Origin: Xanthostigma xanthostigma
Taxonomy: Eukaryota; Arthropoda; Insecta; Raphidioptera; Raphidiidae
Assembly: GCA_963575645.1 (NCBI GenBank)
Contig: OY754469.1
Span: forward strand, 47,450,753 to 47,514,752
Direction: 5' to 3'
Length of the DNA: 64,000 bases
The notes under the pieces are model-generated. The model did no database searches, was not told the DNA's origin, and saw only the letters and a program-made list of their open reading frames with translations. A program made the translations under genes and the position numbers. Positions 11,474 to 22,742 of this stretch are shown piece by piece. Position 1 is the first letter of the stretch. Every line of letters begins with the position of its first letter.

Positions 11474-11728
11474 AAAAATATTTTATTTTTCTCTTTTTAG
11501 TGTTAATCTAACACTAAAAATCGGTGAACATACATAAAAAACATTATGCGTGCCTTTGAAATTTGAGAGTTTCCCTCGATTTCTCCGGATTCCACCATCA
11601 GATCCTGACTTGGTTCCGATGGGACTACCTCTGAGGTGCACTCTATCGAATAAAAAAAAATTGAAAATCGGTCCATAATTGACAGAGAAATCGGTGAACA
11701 TACATAAAAAATAAGTACATAAATAAAA
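11474..11728. repeat. Direct repeats of CGGTGAACATACATAAAAAA
   Basis: AATCGGTGAACATACATAAA occurs twice (about 11519 and 11690), enclosing CGATTTCTCCGGATTCCACC and CAGATCCTGACTTGGTTCCG. It looks like part of a CCGACTTCA-type MITE between the foldback and M1 copy b. Confidence 0.5.
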
Positions 11729-11932
11729 AAATTGGTTGTCTGTAAAGTCGGTTTACTGACGATAGTTTTACGTGATAACGTATTCCGCTCGAATATCATA
11801 TTTAATAATACATTACTGCGCTCTCGCTTGCACGCACAGGGTTAGGCGGAACGTTAAGGTGGAACGGAACGTTACACTTTTTCGTGCGTGCAGCTGGTGT
11901 TTCATCAATTTATAAGACGTTATCACGTCAAA
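11729..11932 (-). mobile_element. M1 element, copy b
   Basis: Reverse of copy a: ATTGGTTGTCTGTAAAGTCG at left, CGTTATCACGTCA at right, with TTTTTCGTGCGTGCAGCTGG inside. Confidence 0.75.
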
Positions 11933-14605
11933 AAAAAATAAACAGACGAACATAGAACATCCTCCTTTTTGTTGAAGTCGGTTAAAAAAGGAGTCTGGGA
12001 GCACTACGAATTTTGATGTTTTAGTTGAAAGGGTACATAATAACGTAAAAAAAGTTATGTACGCTCGTTAAAAGTTGAATTTTTGGTAAACTTGCTTGAA
12101 ATCCAAATATTTAACTTCACCTGTTGATATCGTAAAAATTCACTCTCATCAGAAGAAGTATAACTTAAAAAATAAATTGCTGCTACCTTCGATTTTTAAA
12201 AGAATCGGCCATTAAAAACAAAAAAAAGCAGTAACTTTTGATGAACGCAGGGTGGAAACACTTTCATTTTTTTATGTTATTGAGTAATCTTTAGCTAAAA
12301 TATATCATAAAAAGTGCATAGTTCTTCCAGGTTTTTTAGAAGAGCTGGGTTATGCATGATGATTCAGATACCAAAAAATAAAAATAAAATTTATTAACTT
12401 AAAATACAATTTTATACAATGAAAAAGAAAACAATTTAAAAAGCCTTTCACGAAACCTGCTGTCTAAAAGTAAAAGAAAAATATTGCAATTAATATGCTG
12501 ACATAGACTTTTTCATTTGGGAAAAAATCAGTTAAAAAACCCAAAAGGTGTAGATACCAAATAAAATAGCCTTAAATAATTACAATCCTAAAATATTAAA
12601 GAAATCAGCAGGTTTATTAGCGAGAAGAAAAATGAAAAAGTTTTGTACCCGCCACTGGATTATTATCTAAATTTCAAGAACTTACGAAATATAAACCTTG
12701 TTCGCCGATTATGCAACTACTATAAAATTTGGATAAAATACGTAATTTGATAATCAGTTATTAGCGATTGCTCTGCCGTGATAGTCATAAAATAGTATGG
12801 CAATTTTTTTTTACCCGGGCGCCGTGTTTCTGAAAAACGCACTTTTAATAAAATTGTGCAAAATATGTGAATTTCATCGTTTAGTAAAGTTACTAAGTTT
12901 TGTGTGTATTTTATTGTGTATTTCTTTTCTTTTAATTTTGTGTTCGTTTCACAAGAGTATAATAATAAAAGTAAAAAGGCATTAAATTACTACTAGTCAA
13001 AGTTCCCCAGAATTTGGAAAATGTTGACATCTGGGATTTTTGACACAAGGCGAGAAATTTAACAATGAATGTGAGTATATTATTTATTATAATACATTAT
13101 TAAACAATTATATGCCGTTTGTACAAAAATTATCAGTGGTTTTATATTACATTAGTTATAAATATTATCAAAAAAATTTCCTCGTTATTTATTTTCTTAT
13201 TTTCTTGCGTTTAGACAATATAAAAATAATAAAATTATGAATTATTTTATTTTTATTACGTATCCATATCGGTTACTTTGTAGATACCTTTAAATTTATG
13301 AAACGTTACATAATTTCTAATTTAATGAATAAATAAAAATTATTGATCATTTCTGTTGCCAGACACATTTTTCATAATTAAAATCGTATAAAATTAATAT
13401 AAAAAAAATGTAAAATTTAAATGTAGATTTGTAAAGTATGTTGTAAAAACATTAACTCCAGTGAGTAAACTAAAAACCGAGCTTTGCTAAAAATATCCCG
13501 GCGCATTACTACGGGCGCCATATCCAGGAGCGTTAAAACGCCCCCGGGGCGCGGCGAGAAATCGTAAAGTTCTTTCATAAATTTATCAAACTTAATTTAG
13601 ACAGAGCAATAAATTGGCTTTTAATGAAAGTCAGATAAATTAATCTGTGACTTGAATATTGACGTCATTAATTACGCGCTAAAATATGAAAATAAAACAC
13701 GGTGCACTCGATAATGGCTTTTTACTAATTATACTTACCCAAGTCGAAAGACAGCAAAAGTGGATTTTATTTGAGGTTAAAAATAACTAAATTAAAACTG
13801 TAGAAAACTTGTTGACCTTAAAATGAAGAAGAAGAGGAAGAAGCGCAAAAGTAAAGACATATAAAATAAGACGAGAGTATACGAAAAGCTTTAAGGTAAC
13901 GAAATTAAAATTTTTAATGGTATTAAATGCAATCGAGATAGAAAATTAAACATAAAACGCTCTCGTATAATGAAATTAAGTACTATCAAATATATTAAAC
14001 CGGCCTACGAATGATCAAGCATTATATACAACACCGTGCCAAAAACATAGAGCCATCGTATCACAGTTTAAACTCGAAGACTCAGTTTTTTCACGTGTGA
14101 TTTAAACTCCAATAATCCAGATTTCTGGTACGACTTTCAACGTACAAAAATCTCGAACGGCCTAATACATGTCTACGTAGTAGCGAAAAAGGTATAAAAA
14201 AAAATATTTTAATATTTTTGGCATAGCATTGTATTAAACAATATTGTGAATCAAATGGTTCTGTTTTAGATCAGACCAGAACTTGTATATTATAGTTGTA
14301 CACAGATCAAGGCGATCCGAGCACATAAGAACAGACATGCAACTAAAAAGCCTTATTTACAAGAAAACAAATGCATTTTGATTAAAATGCGTATAGAAAA
14401 ATGTTTGTTTTGAACTGAAAATTAAAAGAAAAGTACGTTAAAACATATACAGTTTTTAAAAAAAGTATCTTTTCAACCGATCAATTTTTTTTTCTATAGC
14501 ATGATCAATTAATATATCTACTACGCTTTTCTTTTAGAGAAATTTGTGTGATCTCTTTCAAATCAGATTTTCCGACATCGCTTTCTACAATAATTTTATA
14601 TTAGA
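11933..14605. other. Unassigned DNA, 2.7 kb, with one GC-rich patch
   Basis: No gene seen. A CG-rich patch at about 13495-13560 has GGGCGCC and GCGTTAAAACGC palindromes, and CCCGGGCGCC occurs again near 12823; they may be two ends of an unrecognised element of about 0.7 kb. Confidence 0.35.
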
Positions 14606-14619
14606 AATATTAAACTGAA

Positions 14620-15055
14620 CTCTTTGATTAACGTCTGATTAGAACTCTTCAATAAATAAAATTATCGACCAATTTTTCAGACAATATATTAACAAAAAAT
14701 ATCAATAATACATTAAACGATTAACGTTTCGATCCGGATTTGGATCTTCTTCAGAACGGATCTAAAAATATAAAAAAATAATTAATAATTAGTTTCTATT
14801 TATTTTTAATGTAATTCGTGAAAGATTTTTTTGATATATAAATATTGAAAAAATAATATATATTTATATATCAAAAAAATCTTTCACGAGTAACATTAAA
14901 AATAAATAGAAACTAATTATTAATTATTTTTTTATATTTTTAGATCCGTTCTGAAGAAGATCCAAATCCGGATCGAAACGTTAATCGTTTAATGTATTAT
15001 TGATATTTTTTGTTAATATATTGTCTGAAAAATTGGTCGATAATTTTATTTATTG
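14620..15055. mobile_element. Hammerhead-bearing foldback (Penelope-like, non-autonomous)
   Basis: Flanked by the perfect 14-bp duplication AATATTAAACTGAA (14606-14619, 15056-15069). A 30-nt tail (CTCTTTGATTAACGTCTGAT...) is followed by two inverted arms of about 200 bp, from CAATAAATAAAATTATCGAC to its reverse complement. Each arm carries CTGAAGA, a GATCC/GGATC stem and GAAACGTT (plus strand 14951-14982; mirrored on the minus strand near 14720-14752), the order of a hammerhead ribozyme core (CTGANGA - stem II - GAAA - NTH). Penelope-like elements are known to carry hammerheads in their terminal repeats and to have a short tail; the assignment is inference from this layout. Confidence 0.7.
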
Positions 15056-15220
15056 AATATTAAACTGAATATACGAATTGGTACTAAAGCCCAAATAACT
15101 CTTACCTTAAATTTCAAATTTGGTAAATTAGTGAAAACTCATCACTTTGAAATAAGATTGAATAAGGTTTATTACTATGAAGATAATATGTAAAAATTAG
15201 CACAGTAACATCATCTCTCG

Positions 15221-17353
15221 CAGGGCCGGATTAACCTTGTCCGGGCCCCTAGGCAATGCAATCAGGTCTTTTCAAGTTGATGAAGGGATGTGAGTAACTT
15301 CCAGATGATCGGCTCCAGGCATCCTGTTACTTCAATGTTAAATGCAATAAATTACAATAAACAACGAAAGAAAATAATATTGTTGTTGGGAAATAACCAG
15401 AGACATTTAATATAAGGAGACACAACATCCCATTCATAAAACACGATTTGTTTATAATCATACATAGTTTCACAGTTTTAAATAAGTTGGAAAGAGATGG
15501 CTTTAAAAAGGCAACGTTGTAACGGAAGCTTCTTCAGCATTATCTTAACCAGGGGCGTATGGTTTTTTCGGGATTATTAAAAACAAGAATTTTTAACGTA
15601 AATTAAAAATATATTTTGTGTTAATGGAATATTCATATAACATACCTAACAATTGTAAAGCCAGGTTTTACAATATTTATTTAATAAAAGGAGCAAAATT
15701 TACTTGAATATCAGTTAGAAGTAATTAATACTGGAGAGGTTCTAGACGCAATAGAAACTGATTTTACGTTTTATTAAAATAATTTACTCTAGAAGATAAA
15801 ATTTGGTATGTAATTTGAATCATAAAGATTTTAACGTGATTTGTTTTATCGCATATAATCTGGTGGTCAAGGCATTTTAATTGCCAAACGTCACTGTGTA
15901 GTAAAGTGGCATTTTACTAAACGATTTTAAATGCAATAATGTGCCTTTACTAACAAATGAGAATAATAAACTGGCCACGTGCGAGTAGAACTTGCGAGGA
16001 GAGGGTATGTACCATTCCGTTTTTTGTGAAAACTTTAATACTTAAGATTTTCGTTTTAGTTTTCCTGTAAACTATAAGAGGGGGCCCTATATTCGCTATT
16101 TTTTCCAAATTTTAGACTCAGTAGTTTTGGAGTGAAGGATTTCGGTACATATTAAATATTTATTCTTTCTTTTGTACCTGACCGCTAAGGTAGGGCAATT
16201 TCCGTATCTATATATTTTTTAGTTATTTTGAGTAGGTAATAAAAGACAACATCGGATTTTTCTTATATTATTTATTACATATTATCACAAGAATTTTTTA
16301 GACAATAATCAGTCTTAAATATAATAATTATTAATGGCATAATTAAAGATTACTGCAAATAAGTTGAGTTTATTTGTTTTACCTGTAAGATAAACGATCA
16401 GTAAAAACTGTGGTATTAAATTGGGGATCAGCATCTGGTCTTATTTGCCTTCGTCCAGTTAGTTGAGTAGTCATAATATCGCTCCGATCAAAATAATCTG
16501 AACAAATTTGAGCAAACTTTTTGACATGCTGGTTTCGTAAATCCAAAATATCATCCATCTTTGTCTGCGCTCATGATTTACTGGAAAGCGAGAACAATAT
16601 AAATAAACATTAAAGTATACTAAAATGTGCTGTAAAAGGTAAACGAAATGTTTACCTTCGAAAAATCTAGGTTTAGTAAATAAGTCCAACAAAATTATCT
16701 ATTCAGCTTAAAGATGGGAAATCTAGCTTAGAATTTAACAATCATTTTTTTAATCCTCCATCAAGATATTTTTTAAAGAAGTGCACATGTAAAATTGTTT
16801 TTGCAATAATTTAATAAAAATAATTTTTAACTACGTCTACACCACTGCTTAACTTAAAAAAACATAATCTTACTTACCGCCGAAATATCAATCCGGGATT
16901 AGAATAATCCATTTTTTTGCAAACTACGCACTGCCGAACCATTGTAAATTGTCAATACTAATAAAAAAAATGAAAAATACTTGATTTTCGCAAAATGTCA
17001 CACAAAGCACATAGCAACACTGCAACTTCCGTAATGACAATAAAAGGAATGCATTGAATGAAAAGTGAATCATGCGTTCATGCAGTGTTGTCACATGTAT
17101 TTTCCAACAGATGCATTTAATATAAGTTATATACCCTTCGTCTTCAGCTCGCCGAAGTTTGTCAACGTTGAATTCTGATAGAAACGGTGTATGATCAGGT
17201 TAAAATGTAAACAGTTGGATCTGCTTATATTAAATATCTCTGGAAATAACATAAACATTTTCAAATAAAATTTTCGTTCAATGAAAAGTTTTTTTTCTTG
17301 GTGCAGGGCCCCTAAGCAGCTGCCTACTCTGCCTAATGATTAACCCGGCACTG
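15221..17353. mobile_element. hAT-type DNA transposon, 2.1 kb, with perfect 8-bp target duplication
   Basis: The ends are CAGGGCCGGATTAACC and, inverted, CAGTGCCGGGTTAATC. They are flanked by identical 8-bp direct repeats ATCTCTCG (15213-15220 and 17354-17361). The 8-bp duplication and C-A-G-x-G termini are hAT hallmarks. The interior is AT-rich with no intact transposase; the one exon-like ORF (16379-16558, minus) is listed separately. It is probably non-autonomous or decayed. Confidence 0.85.
16379..16558 (-). pseudogene. 59-codon ORF inside the hAT element, exon-like
   Basis: A minus-strand ATG in good context (AAAGATGG) opens 59 codons, beginning MDDILDLRNQHVKKFAQICS and ending in ...FTDRLSYR. 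The stop TAA lies inside a donor-like CAG|GTAAAA, and an acceptor-like TTTCCAG sits just upstream of the start, so it could be an internal or 5' exon. Composition is protein-like (mixed charged, polar and hydrophobic residues). I do not recognise the family. It may be a piece of the element's transposase or a captured host exon; neither is shown. Confidence 0.3.
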
Positions 17354-17869
17354 ATCTCTCGGTGTAAAAATGAAAATCCAAAATGTATCTGCACGCCTGT
17401 AAATTTTAGTAGATCGTCTATCCCTACGCACTCGGCGCTCGCTTTGACATGCATATTAGTTAAAACTTAAATTCCTAAAAATCACATTTCAATTGATCAT
17501 ACTGTATAAATGGTTACGTTTAGTGTTTGTTCAGGTATTTTTAGCAGGTCTATGTATTTTAAGTCTGCGAATAATCCGGCCCTGCGTATGTATATGTGCG
17601 TACATGGAGGGTTTTGCCGCAGTGCTTAAGGTTCAAATTTTCTTAATCGGTTTAAAATTGAGTATATATAAGAAGAGGGAATTAGCTCGCTCTTTAAAGA
17701 AGGAATTCTGTTGAAGTTTTCGGAGTGTGCGAAACGAAGTGCTCTCTTCATCTCGCGTATGTCCTTTGCTACCCCTTGCATCACAGACTGTTCCTTCTAA
17801 TACAAAAGAAATTTAAAAAAAGCGCTAATTAAACTGATTCGATTCTTTTCCAAAAGTTTTATGTATAGT

Positions 17870-18140
17870 ACGCGCCACGGATCTAAAAGGTTCGGAAGTT
17901 AGTCACAAACAGCGTTGATACTCCCACCAGCTACCTGCACGGAACGTGCGCTCGTCGGTGATTGGCAGTGATCGCTCGTTGCCTTTGTCACTTGTCGCTT
18001 TCCTGCTTTAAAGTATAGTCGAGTACATTATTGTCAAGTTGTTATTGCTATTTGAGTTTTGTTGAGTTGCGAGTTTGTAGTTTTTCAACAGACTACAAGC
18101 GCAAGCCCGCATTCGCATATAACTTCCGAGCTTTTTAAAT
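17870..18140 (+). mobile_element. Family V repeat, copy 2
   Basis: ACGCGCCACGGATCTAAAAG to GAGTTTGTAGTTTTTCAACA, the inverse of copy 1. A further partial V-like piece with CTTCCGAGCCTTTTA is near 18340. Confidence 0.6.
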
Positions 18141-18810
18141 TCGTGACACGTATTGTACCATTCGCAGAGAAATTGGAACAGAGCTAGTATAGGAATTTTA
18201 TGGGTAACAACGCAATGTTTTCAACAGATCTATTAAAGAAACGGAGAAAGAAAATTTGACATTGCTACGTTTTCCTCCAATTGATGATCATTATCCATGC
18301 ACTGTTATTGAAGTTGGCCCAGCCTGCATTCGCATCTAACTTCCGAGCCTTTTATATTAACGTACAAAGTTAATTCCTAAATGAATGAATGAAACTAGCG
18401 TACGTCTTTTTCAAAAAGATTTTACTTACTATATTAAAATCGTATTCTCGGAATTCTAAATTAATAATATTATTTCTGATTTTCCACATTAGATCGAAAT
18501 TGCATCTTTGCTTGGGATTTGCCAGAGTATCTCTTCAGATTTAATTAAATTTAACTTCTGCAATATATAACATTCTAGGTAAAGTTAGTAGCATATATGT
18601 ATAATATTATCTGTCTATATCCCATTTTTATTATCTATGAGGTTAAGATGAAATTAAATTATAGCTGCATGATTTTCATTTATATCAGATTATATATTCT
18701 ATTATTAAAATAATATCAAAGACAGGTACGTAAATGATAAAAAATATAAATATCGGAAATTATCTACTAACTACCCTTTACCCACTTTACTCGAATTATT
18801 ATAATATTTT
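18141..18810. other. Unassigned AT-rich DNA with a V-like scrap
   Basis: CTTCCGAGCCTTTTATATTA near 18340 echoes family V. Otherwise nothing is supported. Confidence 0.35.
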
Positions 18811-19101
18811 TGAAGTAAAACTTCTTTAGGCACGCTTGACTTGGGGAGTAAGCTGGTGAATGCCTGACAAAAGCGTTTACGGAAGGTGCGTGATCGGACG
18901 AGGCGAACGGTAGTTGAGAGGGAGATATAAGTTAGTGAAGATAGTAAGAGAGAGAGAGAGTTACGTTTCGTCTCTTCCTAGTACTCTTTGTATTATTCTA
19001 CGTTTAAAGTGAATAAAATTGTAAATTCATTTTATAGTTCATATTTTGTGAATTTTCGGGTGCATAATAACAAATTATGGCAGGAAGAAGTTTTACTTCA
19101 G
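18811..19101. mobile_element. Lepidoptera MITE with TGAAGTAAAACTTCTT ends
   Basis: TGAAGTAAAACTTCTTTAGG at left and GAAGAAGTTTTACTTCA at right are inverted. CTTGACTTGGGGAGTAAGCT and GGAAGGTGCG are recurrent in moth and butterfly genomes. A (GA)n stretch lies at 18946-18959. Confidence 0.7.
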
Positions 19102-19296
19102 TCGTGTAGTCTAAAGCACACTCGTTTTTTTTTAATTTTAATATTTTTACCTGACTACGGCGAAGCCAAAAGGAAGGGTTATGAGTTTAGCAATCTATTT
19201 TGATAAATAAGGTGTCAATCGATTCGTTATTATGGCCCGGGTAACATAAGCTACATTTGCAAATTGAAAACAAATAAAAAATAAGTTAAAAAAATA

Positions 19297-19594
19297 ATTT
19301 AAATAAAAAATAGTTCAAAAACTAAAACCCGACTACTGAAAAGTACGAAACAAGAAAATATTCTCATCTGAGGGTAGCCGTGGTCGTATGCCATCTCATA
19401 TATGTATATGAGGCCCCTCTAGATGTATAGCGCGTGATGCACAGAACTTATGATCGCTTACTACTGTTAAAATGTAATGTTTTGTTAGGGTAGTTGGCAT
19501 AATATGACCACGGCTATCCTCAGATGAGAATATTTTCTTGTTTCATACTTTTCAGTAGTCGGGTCTTAGTTTTTGAACTTATTTTTTATTTAAT
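19297..19594. repeat. Inverted repeat (foldback MITE)
   Basis: Arms of about 95 bp: GACTACTGAAAAGTACGAAA and ATATTCTCATCTGAGGGTAG at left, inverted at right as CTATCCTCAGATGAGAATAT and TTTCATACTTTTCAGTAGTC. Confidence 0.85.
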
Positions 19595-20550
19595 TTTCAA
19601 TCATTCCCGAATTACATTCTCGTTTCGTGTTAATATATTCATTCAAACTGTTCAAAATCTATTTTTAATTATTCCTTTTCGGAATAACCAGCAGACGCAA
19701 TTAAAAATCATAAAAAATCACGTCCCGGAAAAAAAACGCGATTCCATCATCTAACACGTCACAAACCAGTTTGTCCGCTCGGCTCGCCTTTGGCAATTAA
19801 TTACCTCCGAGCATAAACAGCCGCGCATATAGAATTTTGATTTGAGCAGCGCCGCGACGGCGATGTTATAAAACAGAACATTTAACAACATTATACATGT
19901 CGGTAAACAGCAGGGTAAACACTAAACACAGCCAAACGTACACGAAATGGGTAATCTGTGCCGAGTGCCGCGCTATACTGAGCTGAACCAAACCAATGAC
20001 TGAGCTAGCACAACATCAAACCCTTTTAGCCAATGTCTTCTTTACATATAAACGTACTAGGTACGTTACATCTCTAAGCCGATTCCATATACTGGATGCC
20101 TGCTGGCAGCAAATAATATTTCTCTTAAGAAACTGCTCTGTCTCGACAGGGCTGGAATTCCACTCATTTATAAGTATGTTTCTGTTTTTTTTTTGCGCCA
20201 TATTTCTTATATAACGCTCCGGCACGTCGTGGTTGCATTAAATTTTTTTGAAGAAAATTGCCACGTAGGTATAGAAAAATTTGCCACCCCCTGGACTATA
20301 ATAATAATATTGAAAATAAAATTTCACTATATTTCTTGTTTAGTTATTTTATTATACTAGTGTGACCTGTGCGAATTATTCGCACTAAATAAGTTTAATA
20401 ATTATCACTTTACAAAATTATTTTTTAAATATGATTGCAGGTATTCAATTCGTTTCTAATTTTGCACACTGCTTATAACGTTCTTCTTTTTGTTGTATTA
20501 CAATATGAAGCTCAGATGACAGATCGAAGAAATATTTTACTAAAATTGTC
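19595..20550. other. Unassigned DNA
   Basis: A moderately GC-rich stretch at 19745-19990 (GCCGCGACGGCGATG and neighbours) stands out. No ORF or repeat is supported. Confidence 0.35.
20369..20385. repeat. Perfect short palindrome
   Basis: GTGCGAA TTA TTCGCAC. It may be the end of a transposon, but no partner was found. Confidence 0.6.
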
Positions 20551-20820
20551 ATATAGAGGCGCAAGTAGCAAAAGCGTTGACAGTTCGAAGTGTTGACGTT
20601 GTTTAAAAATTAAAACCGTCAGATGGCAGACGTTGTTCAGCGTTGCTGTATTTTAATTAATTTACAAAAACAAAGCAATAATACATTTTTTAGGTGTCGA
20701 TGTCAGTAGAGCAAGCAATTATCTGTAAAATGATATATAATTTATGTGGAGAAATTGTGAGGTTTTTTCTAAAAAGGGAGGCAAACATCTTAAACCGTAG
20801 CGTATTAATATATATGATAT
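20551..20820 (+). repeat. Family U repeat, copy 1
   Basis: TATAGAGGCGCAAGTAGCAA, GTCAGATGGCAGACGTTGTT and GGGAGGCAAACATCTTAAAC. The same blocks recur at 21934 and 23010, all in one direction. Confidence 0.7.
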
Positions 20821-20928
20821 TAATACATATAATATATGATGAAATAATTTCTTTGAATATCGTCTCTGCGAGATCGCGATAATTTAATCTTGATTTCGTC
20901 TCGAAGTTCAGGACGACACAAACCTTAA

Positions 20929-21414
20929 GGCCACTTCTCTCGACTACTAGTTTTCTAGCGCTGGTTTTCTCAATTGCTTTTATGTGCTCGCTTCACGCAC
21001 GAGACGTCTTTTCAAGCTTGTATTGTGTATAGATTGATTGCTGTTGTGTGCTCGCTTTACACGAGACGTCTTTTCAAGCTAGTTTTGTGAATAAATCTGG
21101 TGCGCGCGCAGTGACAGTTCAAATATAATCACAGAGCAAAACGTGTCTGTTGTCTGACTGGACAGAATGACGCCATGTTGGTTTGTGGGCGTTTGTTCAT
21201 GTCGCCCACGTAAAAAGATACTGCTTCCTGATTGGTTTTTGCTCATACCTAACAGAGAACCTAGCAAGAAAAAATAGCCCATGTTCTAATTTTATAATCT
21301 ATCTTGTGAGCTAGCAGGCGAGCTAGCAGTTACGTCATTTCCAACCTCGTACCCAGCCTACCGACTAGCAGAAGTCCAAGCAGTGTTTCCAGCCTCGTGT
21401 GCAGCGGCCTTTAA
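20929..21414 (-). mobile_element. Family W element, copy 2
   Basis: Left end decayed (GGCCACTTCTC); right end CCTCGTGTGCAGCGGCC followed by TTTAAA. It has an internal duplication of CTCGCTTCAC...GAGACGTCTTTTCAAGCT (about 20988 and 21052). Confidence 0.7.
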
Positions 21415-21933
21415 ATAGCATCTCGATATTTCTTGACTGCGACACTGTGGTTAGAAAGGTATACAATATTATACAGCTACACATAGATATCATTATCGTT
21501 TTGTGCTAATACAACACTGGGTAATTTAACACAAGTTAGTCGGCGCTCTGGCTGGATTGTAATTAAACGAGCCTAGAATGGGTTTGATTGTCGATGGAAA
21601 CTTCAAACTTGGTAATTTCTCTGGAGAGCTGTGAGGAGTGAGTTGTAAGCGAGCATCGACTTTCCCCGTTACAGACTGCTGTTGATGGTTGGTTTGGCTG
21701 TGCCGTGTGGTATGGTGTGGTTCAGTGCGGCACGCTCTGGTGTGGTGCACTGTTAAGCTGCCGACAAGATACATAACGCGTCAGTGGCGGAGACTGATCT
21801 AGCCGTTACCCGCAGCTTCGCACACCCGAACACGGATGCATTCTCATTATTTGGCATAGTTACTCGTGTGTCGACGTAGACCCCCCTAATAAATTTCAAA
21901 ATTGATGACATTCACGTGATCAACGTTCTTAAA
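21415..21933. other. Unassigned DNA between W and U copies
   Basis: CTAGCCGTTACCCGCAGCTT near 21799 is the start of a common Lepidoptera retroposon (compare 45251). The rest is not recognised; an 82-codon ORF on the minus strand has low-complexity His/Gln/Thr content. Confidence 0.35.
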
Positions 21934-22297
21934 ATATAGAGGCGCAAGTAGCAAAAGCGTTGAGCTAAGCCGTCAAATGGCATCATGCAGCATTGCTGTG
22001 ACGTTGTTCAGCGTTGCTCGCTGTTTCAAAATTAAAGCCGTCAGATGGCATCATGCAGCATTGCTGTGACGTTGTTCAGCGTTGCTCGCTGTTTCAAAAT
22101 TAAAGCCGTCAGATGGCAGACGTTGTTCAGTGTTGCTGTATTTTAATTTTTTTCAAAAACAAAAGCAATAATAAATTTTTTAGTTGTCGATGTCAGTAGA
22201 GCAAGCAATTATCTGTAAAATGATATATAATTTATGTGGAGAAATTGTGAGGTTTTTTTCTAAAAAGGGAGGCAAACATCTTTAACCTATAATATAT
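21934..22297 (+). repeat. Family U repeat, copy 2, with internal tandem duplication
   Basis: Contains about 65-bp units (CAAATGGCATCATGCAGCAT...GTTTCAAAATTAAAG) two to three times in tandem, then the normal U body to GGGAGGCAAACATCTTTAAC. Confidence 0.75.
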
Positions 22298-22302
22298 ATG
22301 AT

Positions 22303-22742
22303 AAAGGCCGCTGCACACGAGGCTAGAAACGCTGCTAGGAGTTCAGCTAGCCGGTAGGCTGGTTACGAAGCTGGAAATGACGTCACTGCGGGCTGGCCTG
22401 CTAGCTCACAAGATAGGTTTTAAAATAAGAACAGTGGCTATTTTTCCTGCTAGATTTGCTGCCAGGTATGAGCAAGAATTAATCAAGAAGCAGTGTCTTG
22501 TCACGTGGGCACTTGAACCAACATGGCTTCATTCTGTTCAGACAACAGACACGTTTTGCTCTGTGTTTATATTCGAACTGTCATTGCGCGCGCACCAGAT
22601 CTATCTACAAAACACGCTTGAAAAATAGTCTCGTGTGAAGCGAACACTTAATAGCAATCAAGAAAACCAGCGCTGGAAAACTTATAGTAGGCAAATCTAG
22701 CAAGGAATCTAGCAACGTTTCTAGCCTCGTGTGCAGCGGCGT
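22303..22742 (+). mobile_element. Family W element, copy 3 (both ends intact)
   Basis: GGCCGCTGCACACGAGGCTA at left and AGCCTCGTGTGCAGCGGC at right form terminal inverted repeats of about 35 bp. The body is inverted relative to the copy at 20929. An 83-codon ORF across it (22377-22628) is not conserved as protein in the other copies. Confidence 0.8.

Noticed and set aside
18988-19203. 71-codon ORF ending in a GEAKRKGYEFSNLF-type peptide
   Set aside because: This phrase is the translation of a repeat common in Lepidoptera (CCTGACTACGGCGAAGCC), not a gene.
22377-22628. 83-codon ORF on the plus strand
   Set aside because: Part of W copy 3; similarity to the 10.2-kb ORF is due to shared repeat DNA, not protein conservation.
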